From JBCFBK01 sp038562555 (GTDB lineage Bacteria; Bacteroidota; Bacteroidia; Bacteroidales; Prolixibacteraceae): a DNA stretch of 64,000 nucleotides. The DNA lies in the NCBI GenBank assembly GCA_038562555.1, contig JBCFBK010000022.1, forward strand, positions 1-64,000, written 5' to 3'. The notes below the pieces were generated by a model. The model did not search any database. It was not told the origin of the DNA and worked only from the letters and a program-made list of their open reading frames with translations. A program made the position numbers and the translations under genes. Below, piece by piece: positions 55,614 through 64,000 of this stretch (positions are counted from its first letter, which is position 1; every line of letters begins with the position of its first letter).

Positions 55614-56807
55614 TTATTCTATCACAAAATGTTTCCCGTTTATTGGTTTAAAATCCTTATCTGCAACCCGGCACAGATAATGCAGCACTTCATAGGTATC
55701 TTCTTTCAGATTTAATTTTCCGTCCAGCTTCACTGCTCCATCCGTCGGATTTTTCAACTCAATCCGAATATTGTAAAACCGTTCCAGTTTTTTCAGGATC
55801 CGGCTCAAATCTTCTTTCTCAAATTGTAAGATTCCGTCTTTCCACAACACATACATTTCCGGCTTAACTTTTTCAATCGTTGACGAATCAGACACTTTGT
55901 TATAGGCGAAAAGCTCGTTGGGCTTCAATACAATATTCTTGTCAAACCAGTTGTCCTTCGCCAATGTCACTTCAACGCTTCCTTCTGTCAGAACAGTCTG
56001 GCTAATTTCATCGCCGGGGTAAGCTGAAACATTGAAGCGGGTACCTAATACTTTGATCCTGTAACCGGAAGTCTTAACAATAAATGGTTGCTCCGGATTC
56101 TTCTCCACCTCAAAAAATGCTTCTCCAAATAAAATCACCTCCCTTTCTTTACCGCGGAACGCTGAGGGATAAATCAACCTGCTACCCGCATTTAACCATA
56201 CGACAGACTGATCACTCAAAGTCACCCGGGCTCTTGTTCCGTAAGGAACCAAAATCTGATCCTGAAAAACCGCTTCGTCTTCACCCGTACTTTTTAAGGG
56301 AACAATACTATCCTTATTAATTACTATCTGATTTCTATCCGTATAATCTACTTCAGATTCATTCCTGCGAAGATCGATCATGTTGCCGTCCGCCAACACC
56401 AAAACCGGATTTTTTGCCATATCGGGAATTTCCAGATACTGTTCTTCGCTGAAGACAAATTTTCTCTCCTGACTTAAATAGACGATTGTTCCTCCCAGAC
56501 AGAAGAAAAGAATAGCGAATGCTGCATACCTCAAAAAAACCTTACTAAACCAGTCAACAGCCGGGGTTCTATGCCGGTGCTGCATTTTTTCAATAATTTT
56601 CAATGCCAGGCGACCTTTTTGTTCTTCTGACAGTTTTTGATTGGAAATCCGGATGCTTCCCAATTCTTTTTTAAGAGAACTGATTACCAATCGCTCCTCG
56701 GGATGTTTCTTCAGATAGTAGTTCCAGTATTCACTCAAATTATCATCCGGCTCATAAACCCACTTGATAAATAAGGAATTATCAATATACTTTGCAATTT
56801 CCCGCAT
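55614..56807 (-). CDS. FecR-family anti-sigma factor
   Basis: 397 residues. One membrane segment lies near residues 92-110 (YAAFAILFFCLGGTIVYL). The periplasmic region holds a FecR domain (GTRARVTLSDQSVVWLNAGS, GEAFFEVEKNPEQPF) and a C-terminal DUF4974 domain (DLSRILKKLERFYNIRIEL). It is longer than the other two FecR proteins because of an extra stretch (about 120-180) between the membrane segment and the FecR domain. It pairs with the sigma factor upstream and SusC downstream. Confidence 0.92.
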   Translation of the reverse strand: MREIAKYIDNSLFIKWVYEPDDNLSEYWNYYLKKHPEERLVISSLKKELGSIRISNQKLSEEQKGRLALKIIEKMQHRHRTPAVDWFSKVFLRYAAFAILFFCLGGTIVYLSQERKFVFSEEQYLEIPDMAKNPVLVLADGNMIDLRRNESEVDYTDRNQIVINKDSIVPLKSTGEDEAVFQDQILVPYGTRARVTLSDQSVVWLNAGSRLIYPSAFRGKEREVILFGEAFFEVEKNPEQPFIVKTSGYRIKVLGTRFNVSAYPGDEISQTVLTEGSVEVTLAKDNWFDKNIVLKPNELFAYNKVSDSSTIEKVKPEMYVLWKDGILQFEKEDLSRILKKLERFYNIRIELKNPTDGAVKLDGKLNLKEDTYEVLHYLCRVADKDFKPINGKHFVIE

Positions 56808-56925
56808 TAATCTATTTATTGATTCACCTATATAGTAGGAGATTTTTAAAAAGGTGGACAGGGAAAAAATAATATCTTTAAGTGAAGACGAAAAAAACCA
56901 GGATAGGCGGCTCCCGGCATATTAG

Positions 56926-57537
56926 TTATCGAATTTTTTTCGAGAAAAGGAAGAACAATTCAAGCGATATCCCATTAAGGATCTCCCGGAATGAAAAAAT
57001 TGTCCGGTAAACAAGCTTTTTCACAGAAGAGGCCTTAATTCCGACGATATCGGCAATTTCAGCATAACTCAAACCACTGTGAAATTTCAAAAATAAAACT
57101 TCTCTTTTTTGTGAATCCAGTTGACCAATCAAAGCTTCAACCAACTCAAGCTTTTTTTCCCTCAATTCCGTTTCAACGGTCTCGTCAATCACAACGGAGA
57201 AATCAAAATTATACGGTCCACCATTGTCCGGAGTCACGTAAAACCTCTCCAATTTGATCTTTCCAAGCAAAATCCGTTTAAAAGCTTTCAATAAGTAATA
57301 TCTGATGAAATGAGGTGTCGTGATGTGATCACGATGCGATAACAAATAAAGAAAGAGATCCTGGATTGCATCTTCCACCAGCTCAGTGTTCACCGTAACT
57401 TTTGTTCCATAGCTAAACAAGAAATCGACATGCTCGTTGTAAATAAGTTCAAAAGCTTCCTTGTCACCCGATTTAAATTTATTCCAAATCTCCTCCCATC
57501 CGGCAACCGAAATTATTTTCTTTTGGTGATTATCCAC
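56926..57537 (-). CDS. ECF RNA polymerase sigma factor
   Basis: 203 residues. Region 2 (FELIYNEHVDFLFSYGTKV, LVEDAIQDLFLYLLSHRD) and region 4 (LDSQKREVLFLKFHSGLSY, IADIVGIKASSVKKLVYRTI) are visible. It diverges from the other two sigma factors and belongs to another ECF sub-branch. A 118-base gap separates it from FecR. Confidence 0.9.
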   Translation of the reverse strand: MDNHQKKIISVAGWEEIWNKFKSGDKEAFELIYNEHVDFLFSYGTKVTVNTELVEDAIQDLFLYLLSHRDHITTPHFIRYYLLKAFKRILLGKIKLERFYVTPDNGGPYNFDFSVVIDETVETELREKKLELVEALIGQLDSQKREVLFLKFHSGLSYAEIADIVGIKASSVKKLVYRTIFSFREILNGISLELFFLFSKKIR

Positions 57538-57605
57538 TTAGCCGCTGTTTTTTGACATAAAGAAAAACTAAAACCTGATCTTTTCCAAACCGTGCAAAAG
57601 GTGTT

Positions 57606-57625
57606 ACCGACCAAAGGCTGTCGGT
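57606..57625 (-). terminator. Possible weak terminator after the aldo/keto reductase gene
   Basis: A 6-bp stem (57606-57611 and 57620-57625) with an 8-base loop begins 12 bases past the aldo/keto reductase stop. The sequence after it on the minus strand has only a short T-run. It lies in the 99-base gap before the sigma gene. Confidence 0.35.
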
Positions 57626-57636
57626 TATTGTCGTCA

Positions 57637-58605
57637 TCATTCATCTTTTGAAACATCACCCACACGCGAAAAATCCTGATTCAACCTTACCATTTGCTGT
57701 GCTGATAACCGAACGTGCAGGGCCTGCAGGTTTTCCTTCAGTTGTTCCACCGAGCTGCCAGCAACAACCGGGATAACCCCAGGTGAACTTTGCATCATCC
57801 ATGCCAGTACAATCGCATTGGGCGATACATTCGATTCATGGGCTACTTCTTTCAGTACTTTCATCCGGTATTCATTGACTGGACTTTGATACTGAACCGG
57901 CACCGGCCGGTCATCCCGGGAGTAAACGCCTCCAAGTAAAGGAGAATAAGCCATTATTCCCAAATTCTCTTTCATACAAAAATCGTGGATCTCAGGTGTC
58001 AGTAAAAGCTGAGTACCGAAATCTGCACCCGGTACCGGCTTGAGATACGTATGTCTTTGCTGGATGCAGGCAAAACCTTCCCAACCCTTCAGGCTGGCTG
58101 CGACATTGGCTTCAGAAAGCTGCCATGCGTAGAAATTACTTGCGCCGGCGAAACGAATCTTTCCTGCCCTCCTGAGCACAAAAAAGGCTTCCATAGATTC
58201 TTCCAAAGGGGTAGCAGGATCGTGAGCATGCGCAAAATACAGATCGATCGTTTCAACCTCCAGCCGTTTCAGGCTCCTTTCGCATTCTGAAATGATAAGA
58301 TCTTTTTTCAGTGAACGCGGAATATTCCCATAGGGAAACCCGACTTTCGAAGAAATGAACATTTTTTGCCTGTTGCCCCTTTGTTTCATCCACTTTCCAA
58401 TCAGTTTTTCGCTTTCACCGCCCTGAAATCCAGGTACCCAACTGGCATATTTATTGGCTGAGTCTAAAAACGAACCGCCAAATTCAAGGTATTGATCAAG
58501 TAACTCACAGGAGACCTTTTCGTCTGTCTTTGAGCCAAAAAACATGGTCCCCAAACCCATGCAGCTAATGAGTTCACCGGTATGCCCCAATTCAATTTTT
58601 TCCAT
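57637..58605 (-). CDS. Aldo/keto reductase
   Basis: 322 residues and no signal peptide. The TIM-barrel catalytic tetrad is recognisable: Asp48 and Tyr53 in FLDSANKYA, Lys87 in ISSKVGF, and a His in LYFAHAHD (125 or 127). The C-terminal NADP-binding segment is VIPVVAGSSVEQLKENLQAL. Cytosolic reduction or oxidation of a sugar or sugar-derived carbonyl is likely. It lies between a glycan locus and a ThuA-like gene, which is consistent with monosaccharide processing. The substrate is not known. Confidence 0.92.
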   Translation of the reverse strand: MEKIELGHTGELISCMGLGTMFFGSKTDEKVSCELLDQYLEFGGSFLDSANKYASWVPGFQGGESEKLIGKWMKQRGNRQKMFISSKVGFPYGNIPRSLKKDLIISECERSLKRLEVETIDLYFAHAHDPATPLEESMEAFFVLRRAGKIRFAGASNFYAWQLSEANVAASLKGWEGFACIQQRHTYLKPVPGADFGTQLLLTPEIHDFCMKENLGIMAYSPLLGGVYSRDDRPVPVQYQSPVNEYRMKVLKEVAHESNVSPNAIVLAWMMQSSPGVIPVVAGSSVEQLKENLQALHVRLSAQQMVRLNQDFSRVGDVSKDE

Positions 58606-58675
58606 TCCAGCTATTTAAATATAAATCCCGCCCACGGCGATAATCCGCAAACCATTGCTAAAGACCCGGACAGAA

Positions 58676-59467
58676 TCAGTTTTTCATCCCCCCTGTCAGC
58701 AACAGGCGTACCAGGTTTTTGGCGGCCTGCATATTTTCAAAATCTTCAGGAAGCCGGCTGTGACCGATGTATTCGTTGTAAATCCAGGGATCGCCCACTG
58801 CCAGCACATAGCCTTTCCCGTACCTGGCTTCAGCCATCAGGTTTTTACCGTTTTCGGCGAGAACGGGTTTTGCTTTTCCGGAACAACTGATGGAGGAGAC
58901 TTCCTTCATATAGATCTTTTTCAATCCGTCGAATAAAGGGTGAGCCGGGAAAGCGACACTGGCGCCCATCTCGTATTTTTTCCCTTCAACCGGGTGAAGC
59001 AATTCCTTATTGAAGCGCATTCCGAACTTTCCGGCAAGCAGGTTGAAATAATCGAACTCCGCATTATTCTTGTCGTTGCTCATCATCAGCAGCACCCCTC
59101 CTTTTTTTACCCATCTGGCAATCGTAGCCGCGGCTTCAGCGTTCATATAATTTGGTGTTTTCGTTTCGGCAGGCGTGTCGGGATCAACAATAATATATAC
59201 AGCGGCAGCTTTCAGGTTTAATGCGTCAGGTTCCGCATCGAGCATGGCAATCTCCGCACCCTGCTCCCGGAAGAGCTCTCCGAATTGGGAGAACCCGCTG
59301 TCGGCCTGGTCATCCCAGGTATAATGAAACGGTTTTCCGGTTTTCGGACTGACTTCCTGGTTATAAAAGTGGTCGAGCAATACGTTCTTTTGTGCGTTGA
59401 CTGTATATGACAAACAAAGCGCAACAACCAATAAGCCTGTACTTTTTGCAAATTCTTTCCTGTTCAT
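58676..59467 (-). CDS. ThuA/DUF4350-like (glutamine-amidotransferase-fold) exported protein
   Basis: 263 residues with a signal peptide (STGLLVVALCLSYTVNAQK). The body has a flavodoxin/GATase-like pattern: VLLDHFYNQE, ADSGFSQFGELFREQGAEI, AAVYIIVDPDTPAETKTP, IARWVKKGGVLLMMSND, YGKGYVLAVGDPWIYNEYI. It lacks an amidotransferase Cys-His-Glu triad that I can see. Similar proteins occur in polysaccharide loci, sometimes fused to sugar-active domains, with no settled function. A decayed copy of its C-terminus lies at 20335-20680. Confidence 0.75.
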   Translation of the reverse strand: MNRKEFAKSTGLLVVALCLSYTVNAQKNVLLDHFYNQEVSPKTGKPFHYTWDDQADSGFSQFGELFREQGAEIAMLDAEPDALNLKAAAVYIIVDPDTPAETKTPNYMNAEAAATIARWVKKGGVLLMMSNDKNNAEFDYFNLLAGKFGMRFNKELLHPVEGKKYEMGASVAFPAHPLFDGLKKIYMKEVSSISCSGKAKPVLAENGKNLMAEARYGKGYVLAVGDPWIYNEYIGHSRLPEDFENMQAAKNLVRLLLTGGMKN

Positions 59468-59827
59468 GTTGATCTAATTGGTATAGGAGAAGACTCCCGG
59501 ATTTCAAAGACACCGGCTGCACCAGCGTATTGAGCAATCGGTTGCACAAGTTTAAGGTAAAAAATAGAAAGATGCAACAAATTTGGCGGCTGTGGAAAAA
59601 ATTCACGAATTTCATTTGTATGCCTGTCGAAGATATCGCCGGCTGACAAAAATCTTACCCACCACTCCTCTCCCTTTCAGTAAATTAGATTTGCCTCTGG
59701 TTATTTTCGGTCTGTTTAGGTACAAATGTTGCGGAAGCCTTAATAGAAAACTGAAGTGTTAGACAGGTGAGCATTGCCCGTCTTTTAATCGCGAAGCGTT
59801 ATTGATAAATCTTAATTTCCATTCATT
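59468..59827. other. 360-base divergent intergenic region
   Basis: It separates the minus-strand ThuA-like gene from the plus-strand baeRF gene and must carry promoters for both. I see no RNA gene, repeat or convincing short ORF in it; the short frames here lack ribosome-site context and similarity. Confidence 0.6.
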
Positions 59828-60967
59828 ATGGCATCATTTGATAAAGAGAAATTTCAGGAACTGGCAAGCGAAAGAAGCAACTACTGCACGTCGATTTATA
59901 TCTCCACCCAGCGTGTCGGAGAGAACAGGGAAAGCATTCTCGCGTTAAAAAACCAGTTATCCCGGATCAGCAATCAGTTACTGGAACTGGGGATGAGTAC
60001 AGGCGAAACCGAGAGATACCTGGAGCCAATGCGTGAGCTGACAGGAAGTACGGGGATGTGGCGTTTCCTATCTGACAGCTTGTGTATATTCAGAAGCCCG
60101 GATAAATTTTTTTACACGACGCTCCCCTTCGAAGTTGACGAACTGGGATTGGTTTCAAACCGGTTTCATCTTTTACCTTTACTGAGTGTCTTTAATAACA
60201 ACCACCGGTTTCTGATCCTGAGGCTTAGCCTGAACGGGAACAGTCTGTACAAAGCTACGACTGAAGATATTTCAGAAATACTGGTCGGTGATTTTTTCCC
60301 CGAAAACATGCAGGATTCGGTAGGCGTCGACAACGAAAAATCGTCGCTGCAATTCAGGGGCGGACAAACCGGAGACGGCCTCGGCCTTTACGCCGGCATC
60401 GGGCCGGGAAAGGACCTGAAAGAACGTGAGATCAGAAAATACCTCCAGGATATCGACAATGGTCTGACAAAAGTTCTTGATGATTTCTCCCTGCCCCTGG
60501 TTGTTGTTTCGGTAGAACATCTGTTCTCCGTTTTCAAAAGCACAACCAGCTACAAGAACGTTTATCCGCATTGCATCGCAGGGAATTACGATCATGTGAA
60601 AGACCATGTCCTTCACGAGAAGGCACTGGAACTGCTAAAACCTTATTTTGAGCAGGTTAAGAATGAAGGGAAGGAAAAGTTTCGGGACTCGCCGGGCAAA
60701 GTCACATCGAACGTAAATGAGGTGATCAGAGCCGCATATGAAGGAAAAGTCGATACCTTGTTCATCGGAAAAGGGGCACATGTCTGGGGAAATTTCGATC
60801 CGGGCACAGGCGTGCTTCGCCGGCATGAAGACAAAAAGCTGTTGGACAATTGTCTCCTCGACCTGGCTGCTCAGGCCACTTTTCTGAAAGGTGGGAAGGT
60901 ATTCGTCGAAAAGCCGGAATATCTACCGGAGAACATAACTCCGGTAAATGCGATCCTGCGGTATTGA
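59828..60967 (+). CDS. Bacterial archaeo-eukaryotic release factor (baeRF)-like protein, family 7 type
   Basis: 379 residues and no signal peptide. The layout resembles eRF1/Pelota-like bacterial proteins: an N-terminal VSIYIST-like strand (CTSIYISTQRVGENRES), LKNQLSRISNQLLELGMS, a central strand pair (HRFLILRLSLNGNSLYKAT) and a C-terminal L7Ae-like domain (VIRAAYEGKVDTLFIGKG). baeRF proteins are thought to act in ribosome rescue or stress, but this is not proven for this family. It converges on the ureohydrolase-like gene, with 23 bases between the stops. Confidence 0.75.
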   Translation: MASFDKEKFQELASERSNYCTSIYISTQRVGENRESILALKNQLSRISNQLLELGMSTGETERYLEPMRELTGSTGMWRFLSDSLCIFRSPDKFFYTTLPFEVDELGLVSNRFHLLPLLSVFNNNHRFLILRLSLNGNSLYKATTEDISEILVGDFFPENMQDSVGVDNEKSSLQFRGGQTGDGLGLYAGIGPGKDLKEREIRKYLQDIDNGLTKVLDDFSLPLVVVSVEHLFSVFKSTTSYKNVYPHCIAGNYDHVKDHVLHEKALELLKPYFEQVKNEGKEKFRDSPGKVTSNVNEVIRAAYEGKVDTLFIGKGAHVWGNFDPGTGVLRRHEDKKLLDNCLLDLAAQATFLKGGKVFVEKPEYLPENITPVNAILRY

Positions 60968-60990
60968 TCCCTTCCGGGGTCTGCCAGTAT

Positions 60991-62145
60991 TTACCTGGTT
61001 CTCCGGCTTAGCTTGCGGACGTTGCGCCACCAGCGGTCGGGGACTTCATAGCGGGCGGCCATATCATAATCTTCCTGCGTGCAGGGGACCATCAGATCGG
61101 TATCATTGTGTTCATTGAAGATCTTCATCCACCAACGACCGGTTCTGCGGCTTTGATAAAAATGCAGCTCCATATCAACGTCATCCAGATCGACGATGAA
61201 CTCCTTGAACTCGCTATTGCCCTCAACGGGATCCTCAACAATCCTGCAAAAGAATCCTTCAATAAAATGCCATACGATCTGCGCCATCAGCTTACTGCTC
61301 AGATCACCGGAATCCAGTCGCGGTATCAGGTTAAAAAAACCGCCGATCTTCACGTGATCGCCAATACCGGCATAATGCGCCACCTGGCAGGCTTCTTCTG
61401 CATAAAAACCGTTCGGTGAAACAAAGTATTGTGCCGGAGCTTCCAACTGTCTCACAGCATTCAGGTCAAAACTCACAATATCAGCCGAGCGCATATAAGG
61501 CTCAATAATTCCCATGTTGTAACGCAACTGGCCCAGACGTTTAGTTTCGGTATCCAGATCCGATGCGTGCTGCAGCTCCAGACTGTCGACAAAATAATTC
61601 TGGTAACCCAACGTCGCGTGTGAATAAAGGGTTGACGGCCTTTTGAATACGAAATTGAGATAGTTTTCCGAATCTATAGCCTTGTCGCCTTTGCGGAAAT
61701 CCAGCATCGGATCGATGTTTACGAGGCTGAAGAGCCGGTCTTCAAAAGCTTTGGTGATGCCAAAGGTCAGATCCTGACTTCCACCCAACACTACCACGGT
61801 GATCCCCATGTCGATCAGTTCACGACAAACATCTCTTAATGCAAAGTAGGTATCGTTGGGCGTACTGCCACAATTGATGTTACCCAGATCGAGTATTTTA
61901 AAGCGCGGAGCGATCCGGTTCAGACTATACAGGTATTCCCTGATTTTGTCGGGCGACTCGCAACTGCCAGGTACAACGGAATTGCGGTCCTCTTCCACAC
62001 CGATGATCACAATACGGGCTTTATTCAGCGGAAGCTTCTCCCTGTTTTTTTCAAGCAGCGGTCCCAGTGTAAATTTCTTCTGCGTCCAGGGGGCTAATTT
62101 AAAACGCGAAAAATCGACAGGTTTCAGATAAAGGTCCAGTTCCAT
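60991..62145 (-). CDS. Ureohydrolase (arginase/formimidoylglutamase)-fold protein lacking the metal ligands
   Basis: 384 residues and no signal peptide. The arginase-like fold is clear from VVVLGGSQDLTFGITKAF, LVNIDPMLDFRKG and ADIVSFDLNAVRQLEAP. In active enzymes these segments read GGDHS, DAHxD and SxDxDxxDP and hold two manganese ions. Here they read GGSQD, DPMLD and SFDLN, so key His and Asp ligands are gone. It is probably a pseudoenzyme with a structural or binding role. It begins 8 bases after the topA stop and is probably co-transcribed with topA. Confidence 0.82.
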   Translation of the reverse strand: MELDLYLKPVDFSRFKLAPWTQKKFTLGPLLEKNREKLPLNKARIVIIGVEEDRNSVVPGSCESPDKIREYLYSLNRIAPRFKILDLGNINCGSTPNDTYFALRDVCRELIDMGITVVVLGGSQDLTFGITKAFEDRLFSLVNIDPMLDFRKGDKAIDSENYLNFVFKRPSTLYSHATLGYQNYFVDSLELQHASDLDTETKRLGQLRYNMGIIEPYMRSADIVSFDLNAVRQLEAPAQYFVSPNGFYAEEACQVAHYAGIGDHVKIGGFFNLIPRLDSGDLSSKLMAQIVWHFIEGFFCRIVEDPVEGNSEFKEFIVDLDDVDMELHFYQSRRTGRWWMKIFNEHNDTDLMVPCTQEDYDMAARYEVPDRWWRNVRKLSRRTR

Positions 62146-62153
62146 TTACACGT

Positions 62154-64000
62154 TTATTTTTTCCGCCCTTTTTTTGCCGGTGCAGTGTCTTTGATTACTT
62201 TCATGCAGTCTTCCAGAGTCATTTTTTCTGCATCTGTTCCTTTAGGAAGCTTAAAATTCTTCTTCTTGTACGAAAGGTACGGCCCCCATCGCCCGTTCAG
62301 TATCTTTAATTCCGGTTCCTCATCAAAGGTTTTAACCAACGCCTTACTGTCCTTTTCGCGCTTCAAACCGATCAGTTCAATAGCCCGTTCCAGATCGACC
62401 GAGTAAGGATCATCTTCCTTTTGAAGCGAAACAAATTGATTGTCGTGCCTGATGTACGGACCGAAGCGACCAATTGCAACGGAGACTTTTTTATTCTCGT
62501 ATTCCCCGATCTCACGCGGAAGTTTAAACAATTCCAACGCCTCTTCAAGCGTGATGGTTTCCAGGATCTGTCCCGAACGCATGCTGGCAAACTGCGGTTT
62601 TTCGCCATTTTCAGTCGATTCTCCCAATTGAGCCACCGGACCAAAACGTCCAATCTTTACATAAACCGGCTTTCCGCTTACCGGGTCATCCCCAAGCAAA
62701 CGTTCGCCCTTGGTGCGCTCCGACAGCTCCAGGGCGCTTTCAACGCTTTTATGGAACGGGCGGTAAAACTCTTCGATCACCTCATTCCAGATCCTTTTGC
62801 CATCAGCAATCTCGTCCAGGTTTACTTCAACGCGGGCGGTAAAATTGTAATCCATGATCTTCTTAAAATACTTGACAAGAAAATCATTGACAATCATGCC
62901 AATATCGGTTGGAAATAATTTCGATTTTTCAGCTCCCGTATTTTCAGTTTTTATCTTTTCCGATACCTTATTATGCTTTAAGGCGAGCTGTATATATTCA
63001 CGTTCAATCCCGGGACGGTCTTCCCTGACCACATAACCCCGGTTTTGAATGGTGGTAATAATCGGTGCATAAGTCGACGGGCGCCCGATCCCTTGTTCTT
63101 CAAGTTTTTTAACCAGGCTGGCCTCTGTGTACCGCGGAGGTTTCTGGCTGAAGCGTTCGGTTGCAAGAATCGAATCAGCCCTCAGTTCCTGATTCACATT
63201 TACCTTGGGAAGCAACGTTTTTGAATCGCCGTTTTCTTCCTCGTTGTCGGTCGATTCCGTGTACACCTTAAGAAAACCGTCAAACCTGATCACCTCGCCG
63301 GTTGCCTGAAAAACTTCCGGCGAGTTGGAAACCTTGATGCTGATGGTGGTACGTTCCAATTCGGCGTCGGCCATCTGCGAGGCGATCGTCCGTTTCCAAA
63401 TGAGATCGTACAACCGTTTCTCCTGGGCCGACCCGCCAACTTCCTCCTGGTCAATGTAGGTCGGGCGGATAGCCTCATGTGCTTCCTGTGCGCCTTTTGA
63501 CTTTGTTTTGTACTGGCGGATCTTCACATACTTTTCACCGTGCAGACTGATAATTTTAGCTTTGGCCGTATTTAAGGCAAGCGACGATAAATTAACAGAG
63601 TCGGTACGCATATAGGTGATCTTCCCTTCTTCATACAGACGCTGGGCAACTGACATGGTTTGTGAAACTGAAAAACCAAGTTTCCTGCTGGCTTCCTGCT
63701 GCAGGGTGGATGTGGTAAACGGTGCCGCAGGTGACCGCTTCGATGGCTTGTTAACGATATCGCCGATCGTAAATTCAGCCGTGCGGCATCTCTCCAGGAA
63801 TGCTGCAGCCTCATTCTTCGTATCAAAACGCTTATTCAATTCAGCCTTCAATTCGACCACATTCCCGGTTGCATCGGGAACCAAAAATACGGCGGAAACG
63901 CGAAATGCCGACTGACTCTGAAAATTGAAAATCTCACGCTCCCGTTCAACAATGAGTCTGACAGCGACCGACTGCACACGACCTGCCGAAAGTGAGGGCT
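62154..64000 (-). CDS. topA: DNA topoisomerase I (partial, cut by right edge)
   Basis: About 615 C-terminal residues are visible. The frame is open to the window end, beginning SAGRVQSVAVRLIVERE. The catalytic tyrosine motif ITYMRTDSVNLS, AHEAIRPT and GIGRPSTYAPIITTI are present. The C-terminus carries three topoisomerase C-terminal repeats (KIGRFGPVAQLGE, AIGRFGPYIRHDNQ, LNGRWGPYLSYKKKN) and a Lys-rich tail. It relaxes negative supercoils. The Toprim domain is outside the window. A GTG at 63977 would be a false start. Confidence 0.96.
   Translation of the reverse strand, partial: PSLSAGRVQSVAVRLIVEREREIFNFQSQSAFRVSAVFLVPDATGNVVELKAELNKRFDTKNEAAAFLERCRTAEFTIGDIVNKPSKRSPAAPFTTSTLQQEASRKLGFSVSQTMSVAQRLYEEGKITYMRTDSVNLSSLALNTAKAKIISLHGEKYVKIRQYKTKSKGAQEAHEAIRPTYIDQEEVGGSAQEKRLYDLIWKRTIASQMADAELERTTISIKVSNSPEVFQATGEVIRFDGFLKVYTESTDNEEENGDSKTLLPKVNVNQELRADSILATERFSQKPPRYTEASLVKKLEEQGIGRPSTYAPIITTIQNRGYVVREDRPGIEREYIQLALKHNKVSEKIKTENTGAEKSKLFPTDIGMIVNDFLVKYFKKIMDYNFTARVEVNLDEIADGKRIWNEVIEEFYRPFHKSVESALELSERTKGERLLGDDPVSGKPVYVKIGRFGPVAQLGESTENGEKPQFASMRSGQILETITLEEALELFKLPREIGEYENKKVSVAIGRFGPYIRHDNQFVSLQKEDDPYSVDLERAIELIGLKREKDSKALVKTFDEEPELKILNGRWGPYLSYKKKNFKLPKGTDAEKMTLEDCMKVIKDTAPAKKGRKK

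Noticed and set aside
60991..62145. Active arginase or formimidoylglutamase
   Set aside because: The manganese-binding His and Asp positions in all three diagnostic motifs are altered, and no histidine- or arginine-degradation genes are nearby.
63977..64000. topA start at GTG 63977
   Set aside because: The frame continues upstream as SAGRVQSVAV, a conserved internal topoisomerase motif, so the gene is simply cut by the window edge.
1..64000. tRNA or rRNA genes, CRISPR arrays, insertion-sequence transposases, phage genes, cobalamin riboswitch
   Set aside because: I looked for cloverleaf-like segments, regular short repeats, transposase or integrase motifs and B12-box sequence, notably in 10823-10934 upstream of the corrinoid operon. 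I found none that I could support. The decayed region at 14-20.7 kb shows rearrangement but no mobile-element gene.

Overview
The window comes from a member of the Bacteroidota, most likely an anaerobic or marine Bacteroidales/Marinilabiliales-type degrader. The evidence is three SusC/SusD outer-membrane systems, each with its own ECF sigma factor and FecR-type anti-sigma factor, many exported glycan enzymes, and Bacteroidota-style SusC leaders. A 10-N run at 32058-32067 shows that this is a draft scaffold. Almost every gene lies on the minus strand. The plus-strand genes are two AraC-type regulators (10935-12868), a release-factor-like protein (59828-60967) and a gene fragment near 20 kb.

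Layout. (A) 1-5530: sigma factor, FecR, SusC and a SusD cut by the left edge, preceded in transcription order by a GH20 hexosaminidase (5607-7154). (B) 7207-10822: a compact four-gene corrinoid methyl-transfer operon made of a corrinoid protein, a UroD-type methyltransferase fused to a thioredoxin-like domain, a CobW GTPase and a B12-reactivation-like protein. Two AraC-type regulators lie beside it, the first of them divergent. (C) 12917-13915: GAPDH. (D) 14137-20690: a stretch of decayed polysaccharide-utilisation genes. It holds a chimeric ORF, a frameshifted GH105, a truncated TudS-like gene, an orphan SusD beside a SusC stump, an inverted coding fragment and a decayed copy of a gene that is intact at 58676-59467. 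(E) 20685-33983: MlrC-like and M24-like proteins, GH105, a heparinase II/III-like lyase, SusD, SusC, FecR and sigma. (F) 34021-57537: GH92 remnants, then two GH106-type rhamnosidases alternating with two sulfatases, GH105, two tandem heparinase II/III-like lyases, two surface lipoproteins, SusD, SusC, FecR and sigma. (G) 57637-59467: an aldo/keto reductase and a ThuA/DUF4350-like protein. (H) 59828-64000: housekeeping-type genes, namely a baeRF protein, a ureohydrolase-fold protein lacking metal ligands, and topA cut by the right edge.

How the genes fit together. Regions E and F look like a locus for a polyanionic polysaccharide. Heparinase-fold lyases would cleave uronic-acid linkages, GH105 enzymes would remove the resulting unsaturated uronyl ends, sulfatases would strip sulfate, and GH106 enzymes would remove alpha-L-rhamnose. 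Import would go through the SusC/D pairs, and control through the ECF sigma/FecR pairs. A sulfated rhamnose- and uronate-rich polymer such as ulvan or a related algal or bacterial polysaccharide is the best guess, but this is inference. Each sigma-FecR block is separated from its susC by inverted repeats. In two loci a terminator-like hairpin separates the SusCD genes from the first enzyme gene, which suggests stepwise expression.
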